Shown one piece after another: positions 52,372 to 64,000 of a stretch of DNA of 64,000 bases; the first letter of the stretch is position 1; each line of letters opens with the position of its first letter. Source of the stretch: Mansonella perstans (lineage: Eukaryota; Nematoda; Chromadorea; Rhabditida; Onchocercidae). The notes under the pieces were generated by a model, which did not search any database, was not told where the DNA came from, and was given only the letters and a program-made list of their open reading frames with translations. The translations under genes and the position numbers were made by a program. The DNA is taken from the NCBI GenBank assembly GCA_037074765.1, contig JBAMDO010000579.1, forward strand, positions 682,001-746,000. Direction: 5' to 3'.

Positions 52372-55300
52372 ATGGTTGAGCTATGTGAGCTGAAATTAGT
52401 GGATCAAAATTTGGAATCACAATGGCCAGCTGACATTGATCAACACATCGCACAACTTGATTTTCAACGATCAACTGATGAAGAGGATACAAGTCTGTTC
52501 TCGAGCATGGCATTAGATCCTTCCATCATATCAACCGATAGTCTTGACATCGAGAAGCTTCATGCCCGATGTGAAGTTTGTCATTTCTCTTTTCAATTTT
52601 ACACTTTTTTAATTATTTCAATTTAGCGATGTCTTTTAAATTTATCACTTTTTTTTTAATTTTAATTTTAACAATTTAGCAGTGGCAATACTTTATAGTA
52701 ATTATTTGCGTCAATCATAGGCAAATTGTATTATTTTCTTTCTGTAATGAAGATAAAATTGAGAAAATCATATCTTCTTTCTGATATTTTTTTGGGTGCT
52801 AAAAAATAACTTTAGTTTTTTTTTCTCTTTTTTTCCTTATTTTTATAACTTTCATCGACCGTGTTGAAAAAAATTGAAGTTTGTTTTTCAAAAAAAAAAT
52901 CTTTTCAATTCTTTAGATGATTATTTTATATAACCTTATTTAATATTATAATTCTCTGAAAAAGATTATATTTCAGTAACTCATTATGTGTAAGTTAAAA
53001 ATAGAAATCTTGAATTCAGTTTATTGTTAACTTTGGCAACATTGATAGGTAAAATATTACATTTCTTCAGGTCATAGAAATAACTGTAAACCTTCACCTA
53101 AGTGAAAGTGGATCGTATCAGTAATCTTGATGCTACGAACTAGAAAATTAAAGCTTTATATAATTTAAGTTTAGGCTATAAACGTTTCATTTAGTGTCTA
53201 AGTTTTCGAATTTTGATCTCAAGTTCATGATTTTGGAATAATGTTGGGACTGAGTGCAATTGATTCTTTTAAAGTTAATAAAAAGAAACAAGGAAGAATG
53301 AGAGCTATGAAGAAATACAGCAGCGTTTATCAGTGTGGGATCTAATGATAAATTATTGGGATTTATTAGTAATTTAAGGTATGTATCTGTGAGTTTTCTC
53401 ATTTGGTAAAGCATCTCTTAGATACCTTTTCCGATCTAACACAAATTTCTAACACAATGCTGAAGAGTCAAGAAAATGAGATTTCTTCTCAGTAAAGCCA
53501 TGAATTAGAAGAAATTCAAGCAGAATTGATGAGTGGAAAAAATGAATGCATGGTTGAGTCGCTCAACCTGATCATCTTTCTTAAACTGTAATATATTTTC
53601 GACTAATCTTATTTTTCTTGCTCATTTTCAGTAAAGTTTGTGCAAATTTTCAATACAATTTTTGATCAACAATCAGCTATTCTATTTCTACTTGATTTTA
53701 GACGGAAATAAAATAGATCTCAGATTTAAATGAATAAATTATACAGCATTACAATTTATAATGCAAAAACTAATAGTGATTATTCACTATGCTTTTAAGC
53801 AAAGCTTCCGCTTAAATAAAAGCCCCGTTTTTTTTTTTCAAAGTTTTTTTTTTTCAAAGCTTTCGTTTAAATAAAACTTTTTTACATTTTCAAAGCCGAC
53901 AAATTTTTTTACTTTTTTTGTGAAACATAAATCTGATATTAGGAGAAAATTTTTCAATATTTTATTACAAACTTTTTTAGAGAAAGGAAGTTTAAGGTTT
54001 TTTATGTTCCTTTAATTTATAATTCAATTTGCTTCTTTGCTTACAATAATCAGTGTAGCATTCTTGCATGCAACTATTAGCCTTGGAACTATAGATGAAA
54101 AGAAAAGTTTTCGTTTCATAACTACAACTGCTTCTTTATACTTTGATAACTTATTCAGTATTTTGTTAGTTTGCAAGGCTCTTAAATGAGGTTTGAAGTT
54201 TTAATTTTGAGTTTTTGAATTTATCTGCCCTTTCGGACAAATCTTCAACAAACCATTCCGTAATAAATAAATGAAAGATAGATAAAAGATAACTTCGCCA
54301 AATTTGCATACGATCCTCAGCATTAGTCTATGCGACATTCTTTTACGAGTCTATATGATAGTCTATAGAGCAGCATATAAGATGACTCTCGACATTTGAC
54401 TGTCGTATCAAAATTTTTTCGCTTATCGATTATCACTTCTGGTTTTTTCAGGATGCTTCATATTTTTATTGTCCGTCGTCCACTAAATCTACATTTATTC
54501 ATGTCAGCTGTTTTAAGGCCGTTTGTTGATCATTTAAGTGTCGGATCATAGAGATTGCAGTTTCTTTGAGCGTTGGAAAAATTTTACATGATAAGAACAA
54601 TTCTCATGATTTCGTTTGCTAACTGTTACGATTCCAGCTGTTAGCAGTTGTGAGAGAATGACAGCTGTGAATGTTTATTAGTTTATCTTAGCTGATGTTG
54701 CTGGATTTGAACTTCGCAAGAATAAAATGAAACTGTAAATGATGATCTGAATTTCCTATCTTTAAGCCGAATTTGTAGCTCTTACTTTTTCGCTCATCGA
54801 TGATCTTCTTTTGCATGTTACTGAGGAATATGTCCTTCATCTGCTGATTCTGAACTTAAACTTTCAACAACTTAATTCATCAAATTCTTAAAAAAAATTT
54901 ACGATGGTAGTTGAAATGATATTTTATGCTATTAATAGATTTCCCTCCTCCTAATTCCATTTCTTTCCTCAAAAGTAAAGATGGGATCATTTTAATGTTT
55001 CTTTTTTTTAAAAAAATGGGATTTATGAGCATCCGTGGAGAATTCATTTAATTCGAACTGATTTTGTTTTTTACATTGTTCGTTTTTTCTCATTGCTATC
55101 AGAATTTTTCTCTTCAGCAGTACAAATTTCCTTTATTTTAATTTTGGTGAAAATACAAAGCACATAAGATGATAGCACGAAAAAAGCATCCGATTGGAGA
55201 TCATCTGATGATTGCAATAAGTCGTTTAATGATTAAAAATTTGGAATGGAGATTTTGATCATTGCTTGAATATTGACGGAGCAACAAAGGCTCTGTGGAA

Positions 55301-58300
55301 TATTCTAAGGTTAAAGAAAAGCGTCGAAGTAATAATGACACCACTGTTGAAACTAATAGCACAAGCACATTTTTAAAAAAAAAAAAACAAAAAGTAGTAC
55401 ATTTTTAGGTGTTACGTTCTTGTTGAATTTTCTTTAAAACTATTCAACTCATATTTATCGTGAACAAAAAATAAACAAAAAATATATATTAATGACAGTA
55501 ATAGTATATTATTAGCAAGCAATAAAAAAAAGAGTTAAATTGACGGGAATTAAATTGATGAATTGGTATGAAATCTTTTGAAAAGGAAATCTGTGTTGAA
55601 GAACAGAATGCAGTCAAATCGAAATTATCCAAGATTAAAGGATTGTTAGGGAGAAGAAACCATATATTTATAGTCTTGTGAGTTCAGAGCTTATCCAAGA
55701 TTAAAGGTTTGTTAGGGAGAAGGAACTATATATTTATAGTCTTGTGAGTTATACATATAAAAGAAGATCTTTATAATATGCCAATAGTTGCATTCAGGTA
55801 CAATACCATAGTTTAACATTTTCATTTAGAAATTTTACACACAGATTAATTTTTTAGACAAGAAAGATTTACAAGTGAATTAGGTTAACAGATGCGTGAT
55901 ACTTTCATAAAAAGTTCTGTTATTCAATGAAACAAACGTAAGTATGCCAAATAATTGCACAATATAATTATTTCGGTTTTCCTGTCAATATTGGATTCAC
56001 AAGGACATTGCAAAAGTTCGAACTTAAAAAGTTAATTACTACTTTAGATTGAAATCCATTCCAGTTACTGAACCAGAAAGAACCGATTGCTGATTTTTTT
56101 CAATGGGGGGATTTCCAAGACAAATGTTATGACATACTTTCTGCGTATAATCCACACCTTTTTTGAATCACTTTACGCAAGCATTGTGAAAACTGTGTTT
56201 TTGGGTGAATGAAAATTGCTACTACAAAAATTTTAAATTGTATTTATAGCTTTTCTCAAAATCTTCAACTTATTTCAAGGAAAGATGATCGCATATTTTT
56301 TTTAAAAATTGAAAGGAATAATTAACAATAATTGTAGTAGGCAATGAATTATTTCGATATACTTGTAGAAAAATTCAAGGTAATACACAGAAATTTTGTT
56401 GATAAATCAATACAGAAACATAACAAGGCTAATTTTATTATACTTCCAATTTAATTGATACTTCTTAATCTTATTCGGTTAATTTATTATATGTAAAGAT
56501 ATAGTTCATGTTCATAAAATCTCTTGTCCAAACAAGTCGTTTAGTCCAGTGACTTAGTTATTCTACTTGATTCGTTGATCTTATATCCAATAAATTGATA
56601 GTTGGTCGCACATTTCTGAGATTCGTAAATGTTTATCGAAGCGCTTATAATGACTGATTGGAAAAAATAAAAGGATGACATTGAATATATCTCTACGCCA
56701 TAGTACGTTTACCTCTATTTTTCCTTATTTCTTGGCTTTCCTGCGTAAATAAATACAAATAATGCAATTATATCAACATTGGGACATGTACAACTTACAG
56801 TATGTACAGAGAGAATTTAGTTTATCAAATGCATTAAGTATGGTGCTAAGAGTTTATAAGATTCAACAAAACAATGAACTGTTAAATAGCAATTTTTAAT
56901 TTCTTGTTTTAAAATCTTCCGCTCATGCTTATCGATAGCGATGTCTTCTTCAGGTAAAAAAGAATGATTACAAATTAACGTTCGAAGATAGCGGTCAATG
57001 GACAAGTGGTAATTTTACTACATGGGGCCGTATTCGAAGTACTGAGCCATTAGACGAAAAAACGAATAGTTTGCCGGAATTGAGCAAAAATCTGAAAGCA
57101 GCAGCAAGTAAACACCAACGTCCATCAAGTCTAGTGGCAACTTTTGTTGAACGGCAACCCGACTATGATTATTCAGATCTTTATGTGGGTGAGTTACATT
57201 TTGTGCTTCATTTACTACTTGCACAGTAGTACTTATATATAAATTAAAAAATAAACTAGTAATAAACCTAGGTATTATTCGTGTATAAGTTAAAAAATAA
57301 GAGTAATAAATCTATATATTGCTTGTTATTTTAAAAAATAGTTTATTTTTTAAAATAAACTAATGATAGAAGGAGAAATCCGTAAAATCCTCCTGCATTA
57401 TGTCTGCAGCTCAGTACAATATCATTGATGCTGTGTTTTTAAATCACTTATTTCTTATCGGAGGAAAAGTTGTACTAGTAGGTAGTGTGGTGTAGTTTTT
57501 TACTCTTTCCTGTCTGGCTAAGGTAGTTTTCAAACATGTTCCTGTTTTGCCGTAACAAGAAGAAAGCATTCAGTTTAGACATTTAAGACAAAAAGTTTCA
57601 GGCGGTGAGCGTTATGTAGATGTCAATGATAACGAAATCGGTTTTATATCGCAAAATACGGCAGCTATACAACGGGCGGACCGTTGGCGTGCTGCAAATC
57701 GTTTATCATCAAATCCTCCGATGAAGCCCCGACGAACATTTGCGGACTTTCAAGCAGTTCAATCACCACATCTCGATTTCATGGTTTTGAACCACAGTGT
57801 TAGTTCATTTTCAAAATGAAAATTTCACTCAAGTTATTTTTTGGGCTTCTTTTCTTCAAGTTTCCTTGAAATTTGCTTCTTTAATGTCAGCGAACAAAAT
57901 TTTTTCCTATTCAAACTCCTCGATTTCTGACTTTGCGTTATCGCTGTTTGACACTTTTCATGCATAAATGTTATGCGTTACCACCCGAATTTCGTATGAA
58001 TTGTTTTGCTCCAAAAAACTCTCGTTATGCACTGTATAATTTTGTTGCACTTAAATAATATTGGAAATAAACTTTTAAAATCAAACGAAGACTAGAAATA
58101 GGTAGTTTCCGCCCTTTTCAGAATTGACAGAATTCTGACGACGGAAGATGTATTTTTGAGTGATGTAAGAAATAACCCAGTTACTTACGATTCTTATCGA
58201 TATGTTGTGTATTCCATCGTCTTTTTCGTCTTAAGCTCATCAGTCTACATTTTTGTTAAGTAATAATCATCAATATTTAAGAAAATTAAAATTAGCATTT

Positions 58301-61300
58301 AAGATTCGTTGCTACATTTTTTTGACTCGTAAAATAGTAACATATAACGGATTTGTTTGTATGGTTAGCTGGCTATGAGATTCCGGAAATTCAAAAAGAG
58401 TATTTAATGCTTATTCAAGGTGAACTTTTAAAATAAATATTTTTTTATTTTAAAAAAAAAAATTTCCTTGAAAGTCTCAGTAGTTTTTCCGTGAATTCCG
58501 ATTTTCATTTGTTAGTTTTTTTATCTTGTAGGAATCCCAAAAGTCGTACATTAGAAAGGTATTGGTTTTTGAATACAGTAGGAAGGTTTTTTTTTGTTTT
58601 TTTTTTAGAAAAGTACTGCTTGATTTAAAATTATCTGATTTGCTTCAAATATTTAAAACTTTCAAGTCTTGTTCATTCTCTTTTTTCTGATTTTCCCTTA
58701 ATCTTGCTTAACTTCAACATTTTCTATTTGCGCCAAAACTTTTTAACTTCTGTGAATTACAAGCTTGAGAAGAGATTTTTTCCTAAATTTTTTGAGATGC
58801 TGTCGGTATAGGCAATTTGACGAGGTCCTGGGTTCAGAACTTCATTATTAGAATATATCTCAAGTAGTTTTTGGTTCTTTGATTTAACCAGACGTTACTT
58901 CCACTTACTTTAAGCTGTCAGTGAAGCATAATTCTTAATTTTGGAACTTTATTAGTTGATTGAAATTATAAGAAAAATTTTGCAGTTGCCAAGCTTATGC
59001 CAGTTATCTGTATCAATGAATGAAATCATGGATAAGTTAAAAGAAGGAATGCTAGAAGATGACAAATTTGATTCCTCACTACTTAATGTTCTGGAGAAAC
59101 GAGGTCCTGATTCTGGGCTGGGTAGCAGTGCTACAGCGAGTAGTGGTCCTTCACATATTGAAGATTGGCCATCGTTAGCTCTTCTTTTGCCCAAGTAAGT
59201 CTTTTCGCACATGATATCGAGGCCAACAAAGTCATTTTTTTTGCAGTGTGTGTTGATACAGGAGAAATGATAAGGTCTTACAATAGCGAATGTTCATACT
59301 GCATTCGCAGGCAAAATTTGCAACTACATATGTAAAGTTACTGCACTTCGTGATATGGTATCGAAAACACTGAATTTGCTTATGTGTACACAAAGCTTAA
59401 AAACACAAGTTTCAGATTTTTTTCAGACATGTGGCCGAGGCTTGTTCATTTTTCAAAGCGAATAGTCAGTTATTAACAGGATCGAACAACATTGATCGGA
59501 TAATACCACGTAGAAATGACGCATGTCGAACATGTTTCAACGTTAGGAAAAGGCTTCATCCACCCTTTTGGGCTCAGCCTGCTAGAGTGCGATATGTTCT
59601 TTGTGACTGCGTCATGAGTGAGGTTATTTTTTCACTATTTTGAAGTTTGAATTCGTGTTACCTGGCATTCCTTTGATCTATCTATTTATTGCATCACATA
59701 GGAAACTACTTTATGCTGCGCTGTTTTGTATTTTTAACTGTTAAATTATATTTTACAAATCTCATGACTGTTACTACGAAAGATCGAAAGCCATTACGAT
59801 TGTATGTTATCTGATGTGCAAAATTCTTATCATAAAGGACATCTTGACCCGAAGGCAATGAAAACTTCATTTTGAGGTCTTAGCCTAATTTCATTTGCAT
59901 ATATAGTTGGAAACGATTGTAGTTATTTTTAAGTAATTATGCGAAGGTCGGCATCAGTCAGCAATCCCGATTTACAGATTGTTGATCGAAATTCCCCAGC
60001 TCAAGATCAGTTTACGTCGATTGGTCAGTTGAGATTGCGAGCACAGGAATTGAGCATTGTTGGTTTACCCATTTACAATGCCAAGAGAAAGCTCGTCGAA
60101 AAGGTTCTTGACCAAAAACTCGATTTATCATTTAATCTGGGGAAAAAATTGCAATTAAATTCAACATTCTCATTTTATCTTTCAATTTGAAACACAAGAA
60201 ATCTCAGGGGTCAAAAATTATTATTTCCATATAAGTGATTTGAAAGAACCAGGTTATTTTTTACTTTCTCATTTATTATTTTATCCTTTTTTTTGTAAAA
60301 TTTCGGCATGTAGGTCGTGGAAGGAGTGGCAGAAGTGGCACGAGGAGGCTCATCAACAAATCTCTGTTCAACACTTGAAATGTTACTCGCTGATGGCTTG
60401 AAAATTAAACATCCTTGGAATATGATTGTCACTGTTACTGCGCCTGGTATTCACATAATTTAATTTATAAAAGTTTCACTTGTATAATTCGAAAATTATC
60501 GGTTTTAAATTTCAAAGAATATTATTTGTAAGGATAACGTTCGAAGATATTTTAGGTCCAGCAACAAAAAATGTTTATTCACTGGTGAATGAGTTGGATA
60601 AAAGCGAGAAGCCTTTACATTCTCGTGTCGAAGTTTTTTTCAATGAATTAATGAAGTAAATTTTTCAATCGATCTTTGATAAGAGATAAAAGACAAATTT
60701 CCCTTGGAAGTTTATTGGAGTGATGTCTTTGTTTAGTATTTGTAGTTTCTTTAACGTTTTAGGGGCTATGATATAGTTGACCTGTAAGATCTTGCTGAAG
60801 AATAGAATCCTCTTGAATAGTAGAATTCTGCTGCATTGACTATAGGGTCTTGCTGAAGAATTATTTTAAGGAGAGAAGTATTTGTCATTTCAATTCCAGC
60901 GAGTGTGAGAAGATTTGAACGTCCAAAAGCAACTTTGTTTAGCATTTCCTCTATTTTAATGGGTCTTTTTCAGATTAGGTTCTATTGACTGTTGGATGTG
61001 TTATGTGGTGTTAAAGGAGAATATATTGGCGAGAATTTACTATGATGGTGCTTTTATGTTACGGGCAAGTACTGCATATCGGAGTCTGTTATGGCGATTG
61101 CTAGAAAATTTGGAGCTGATCACTTTACTTAAACATCGATCTTCTAACAATCTTTCATCCCAAGAATGGTCCAACACGATACTCTTGGAAGCTACACGTC
61201 TTGTCAGTGATTCGCGAGTTCCAAAGAGTTCCTCAATGCCTGCTCGTTTGTCAAACCAAAAAGCAAATAATATTTACAGTGACAGCAACGATACTAATTT

Positions 61301-61694
61301 AGTGCATTTCGTTCGTTCGAATGATGCACAGTTGCTGCGGCGAAGTAGGATTCCGTTACTCAGTCAGCGTCCCGTACGAACGAAATCAAGCACTGAAGCC
61401 TGTTCTAGTCGTTCCTCGAGATCGCCATCACGCGAAGGTAAAGCTACTTCGGTTGGTGCAATGCCTCCATCTCAGCAATTGCATTTGCGTGGTGAAATCG
61501 AAAACGGCTGCTATTTGGCATTAGCCGTTGATGACCTTAATGAACCTGGTATGCTCGAAGTGTCACGAGGTGAACGATTGCGTATTTTAGCCACAAGAGG
61601 TCAACTGGCACGATGCTGTCGCTTGCAACCGCGTCATGGTCGAGTTCTGCAAGGTTTGGTACCAACTTCAAATCTCACCGTTAACGGCTTCTAG
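52372..61694 (+). CDS. unc-14: RUN and SH3 domain protein (RUSC/UNC-14 family)
   Basis: RUSC proteins and C. elegans UNC-14 are adaptors in vesicle and axonal transport (UNC-14 binds UNC-51 and kinesin light chain). Nine exons: 52372-52575, 56954-57188, 57602-57798, 58986-59194, 59427-59617, 59934-60103, 60314-60446, 60556-60655, 60974-61694. Together they are 2,160 bases, exactly 720 codons with stop, and every junction keeps frame. N-terminal part: acidic/Ser-rich (MVELCELKLVDQ; FEDSGQWTSGNFTTW). RUN domain: KRKLVEK, VVEGVAEVARG, STLEMLLADGLK, HPWNMIVTV, RVEVFFNELMK, DCWMCYVVLKE. A linker rich in Ser/Arg follows (SSRSSRSPSREG). C-terminal SH3-like domain: YLALAVDDLNEPGMLEVSRG, VLQGLVPTSNLTV. 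UNC-14 orthology is an inference; RUSC-type domain order is what I see. The first intron is 4.4 kb. Confidence 0.85.
52576..56953 (+). other. 4.4 kb first intron of the RUN/SH3 gene
   Basis: Donor GTTTGT and acceptor TTCAG. AT-rich with T-runs (53830-53910). No internal gene is seen on either strand. It contains a 66-bp tandem duplication at 55625-55757. The size and 5' position are typical of introns that hold regulatory elements, but no element is identified. Confidence 0.6.
55625..55757. repeat. 66-bp tandem duplication
   Basis: TTATCCAAGATTAAAGG begins at 55625 and again at 55691. Both units continue to TATATTTATAGTCTTGTGAG with few differences. Confidence 0.9.
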
Positions 61695-63333
61695 TCGTAT
61701 TTACTCCTTTCTTGCTCCGTTCTTCTTATGTTTAGTGTACACTGCTGATATATGTGAAAGTTCCCATCTGAATTGCTCTGTGTGTGTAAAATGTCTCTGT
61801 GTACATAAATATCTCGAGTGATTTCAAGTAAGCTTATTTTCTGTAAATTATTATTATTTCATCAATATTATGGAACTTTGTACTCCAATAATATCATATT
61901 TTAAATAAAAATAACATACTAAAATGATTTGCATATTTCGAACACAAAGATCATTCGATATTTTTACATTTGCCACAATAATGCGAATGACGGATAACTG
62001 TAATTTTTGCTAGAAATGTTATAATTAATTCTTTTTGCTGCTGATCACTTTTCGTAATAAGCGGTGTTTGTACTCAATATATCTACTTGCAATACATCCA
62101 GTTTGCTGTGATTCAATAAATGATGCCAAAATGTAAACTCATTCACTTATAGAAAGTGAATTTATTAAACCCACATTATCTGTTAACATATTATTAAAGT
62201 ACTAAATCTTTTCTCCTCTTCATACTCATATTGCATAACTTGACGGATAACTGTAATTTTTGCTAAATACGAAATGTTATAATTCTTTTTGCTGTTAAAT
62301 ATATAAAATTATTACGGCACTTAATTCTTAGATGTCCATTGTCATCTTTCATCGCAAAATAAGCGAATTGAGATTCGTCTTTTGATCTCCTTGTTCAATA
62401 AAGCACCTAAATCTAAGCAAGGTTTTATAATTAGTAAGGGAAAACGAGAATTAAACACTTCATTGTAAAAAATTCTAATTTATAGGACAAATCAAATGCG
62501 AATAAAATCACAACATATTTGGCATATAATGTTTAGTAAACACAATTGCAAACTAGATTTAAACAAATCAAAATCTCTCTACAGTTCTCCCCTTGACATT
62601 TGGAATCGGAAAAAAACTAACGAAAGCCAATGGCAGATTCTAGAGAGTTTAATATACCCTTAAATACATAACCTCGCACTTGCCCTAATTCACATAACAC
62701 TATTGTCCCCAATTTCAAAATGTAATATTACAACAAAACCATCCGAACTTTATTTCAGGAAACAACAAATATGCAAAAGCATCAGTTCGGCATCTTTTTC
62801 TCGCCTTAGAGCCAAAAAAAGTTGATTTGAACGGAGAAAAAATTCGCTCCAAATATTGAGACTGACACTGAGAAAACTAGCATTATTTTCAACGACTACT
62901 TTTGATGAAAGCATTTAATTAATTCACTTCTTTTAAAGATCAAAATCAAATCAACTTGAATTCCTTGTGCTATCTTAGCGTCGCCGATAGATGAAAATCA
63001 GATAATTTATGCTCTTTCCATTCGGATTCGTATTAATTTGTTTGGCTGTTTTAGCACATCAGCTGTTCAGACCAACAGTATCTAGAACTTAACAATGACA
63101 AACGGAAGAAGAATAAATTATTGTAAGCGGTGTAATAGCCATATAAAAAGGAAGAAAACACAATCCTCCTGGATGACTGATATTTCAGTTTTCGCATAAC
63201 AATTTTTGTCTAATTCGAAAAAATATCCAGATTACTGAATCGATTAAATTAAAAAAAGTACAAACACACATACATTACAGTCCCTCATCTTAAATAACAT
63301 AACAAAAATAGAATATCAAGTAAAATAAATACG
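61695..63333. other. convergent 3' region with a dispersed direct repeat
   Basis: Between two genes that converge. GACGGATAACTGTAATTTTT followed by GCTA, ATGTTATAATT and CTTTTTGCTG occurs at about 61989-62040 and again at about 62242-62294. No coding or RNA gene is seen. Confidence 0.6.
61904..61909 (+). terminator. candidate poly(A) signal of the RUN/SH3 gene
   Basis: AATAAA about 210 bases after the stop. It is the first clear hexamer downstream. Confidence 0.4.
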
Positions 63334-64000
63334 TCAGTATCGGCGGTTATATTTATCGTAAGAATCGTATTTGTCATATTTATCATAAGTAGATACATGT
63401 CCATGTGTGTCGGCCATACTACCACCTGACCAATGATCGTCTGCAATAACAAAATGGATTATTATGTTGACCTGACACAAGCACACAATCAGAATCATCA
63501 AAAATAATTATTTCTTCTGCAGAGTAAAAAGTTTTCAGGACAGAAATAGTTCAACACCTCTTGATGATGACCAATTGCTACTTCCTAAGCTATGACTCCC
63601 ATGACCTTGAGATGCAGATACGCCCGAAATCCACGCATTACCGTCATAATCGCGCGATGATCCTACGTATGTCGAAGATGAGCTTCCAACTGACCAAGAT
63701 GTTCCACCTCCCAAAGAACGATAACCTAAAAAACAACAAATAAAGAGCTCAATTAAAATCTTATATCCAAAATTTTTAATAAAAGAAGCACATGTTCTAT
63801 TCTCAAACAACATCTCCAAGAACTTCCAACTGACCAAGACTTTGACCTCTCACCAAAAACATGATGACTTCTGGGTACAGCTATCGAGTTGAAAAAACAA
63901 AAATCATTTTTATGGAGTTATTTAACATCTGCTTATCACAGCTTTAAATTTAATTTGAGATTGAAATGAAAGCCTTTGAGTACCACTTTGAATTTATGTA
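63334..64000 (-). CDS. Ser/Gly/Tyr-rich protein, 3' end only
   Basis: The last exons of a gene that runs off the right edge. Exons: upstream edge to about 63849 (ending VPRSHHVFG), 63558-63725 (YRSLGGGTSWSVGSSSST; HGSHSLGSSNWSSSR), 63334-63440 (DDHWSGGSMADTHGHV; YDKYDKYDSYDKYNRRY, stop). Junction phases agree (G|GT TAT and G|AC GAT). The C-terminus has repeated YDxY units and a final RRY. Such Gly/Ser/Tyr-rich low-complexity tails are common in RNA-binding proteins of hnRNP type, but no RNA-binding domain is in view, so the function is unassigned. Confidence 0.6.

Noticed and set aside
52053..52513. Minus-strand reading frames over the 5' end of the RUN/SH3 gene
   Set aside because: Antisense shadows, including a leucine run read from the GAA repeat.
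58810..58850. A tRNA-like T-arm (GGGTTCAGAAC)
   Set aside because: No matching A-box or acceptor stem around it.

Overview
The window is AT-rich eukaryotic DNA from a nematode, most likely a filarial (onchocercid) worm. The genes are cut into small exons with TTTCAG-like acceptors. The order let-502 then lst-8 on one strand matches the C. elegans gene pair as I remember it. A decayed enolase fragment looks like the Wolbachia (Rickettsiales) gene rather than an animal one, which points to a lineage that carries or carried that endosymbiont. There is no bacterial-type organisation. Gene identities come from my own translation across splice sites and remembered family motifs; no database search was run.

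Layout, left to right. 1-14.83 kb, minus: most of a Ral GTPase-activating protein alpha subunit gene, cut by the left edge inside its GAP domain, with one 6.7 kb intron. 15.4-16.85 kb, minus: a small graveyard of gene relics (possible serine hydroxymethyltransferase, Wolbachia-like enolase, phosphoserine phosphatase). 18.0-20.2 kb, minus: lst-8 (mLST8), the WD40 subunit of TOR complexes. 21.7-30.46 kb, minus: let-502 (Rho kinase, ROCK). 31.3-33.4 kb, minus: a gene that encodes only the N-terminal part of INO80. 34.4-36.65 kb, plus: a broken TTF2-like SNF2 helicase gene, containing an SL1-like sequence and a CAACT-type simple repeat. 37.0-43.2 kb, minus: a Bloom-type RecQ helicase (him-6). 45.6-46.8 kb, minus: rpb-6. 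47.17-47.80 kb: an 86-bp minisatellite lying between rpb-6 and, divergently, a CENP-A-like histone H3 variant at 47.86-49.03 kb. 52.4-61.7 kb, plus: a RUN+SH3 protein (RUSC/UNC-14 family). 63.3 kb to the right edge, minus: the 3' end of a Ser/Gly/Tyr-rich protein gene.

Themes. Chromosome and transcription functions cluster between 31 and 49 kb (INO80 N-terminal protein, BLM, RPB6, CENP-A). Signalling and cytoskeleton genes flank them (RalGAP, mLST8, ROCK, RUSC/UNC-14). The window is rich in short local duplications. Three of them copy part of a coding exon into a neighbouring intron (let-502, the BLM gene, the right-edge gene). The let-502 copy is open and in frame and could be an alternative exon. 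The items most worth following up are the Wolbachia-derived enolase relic, the duplicated C1 exon of let-502, the INO80 N-terminal-only gene, the CENP-A variant whose tail starts like canonical H3, and the SL1-like sequence at 35.52 kb.
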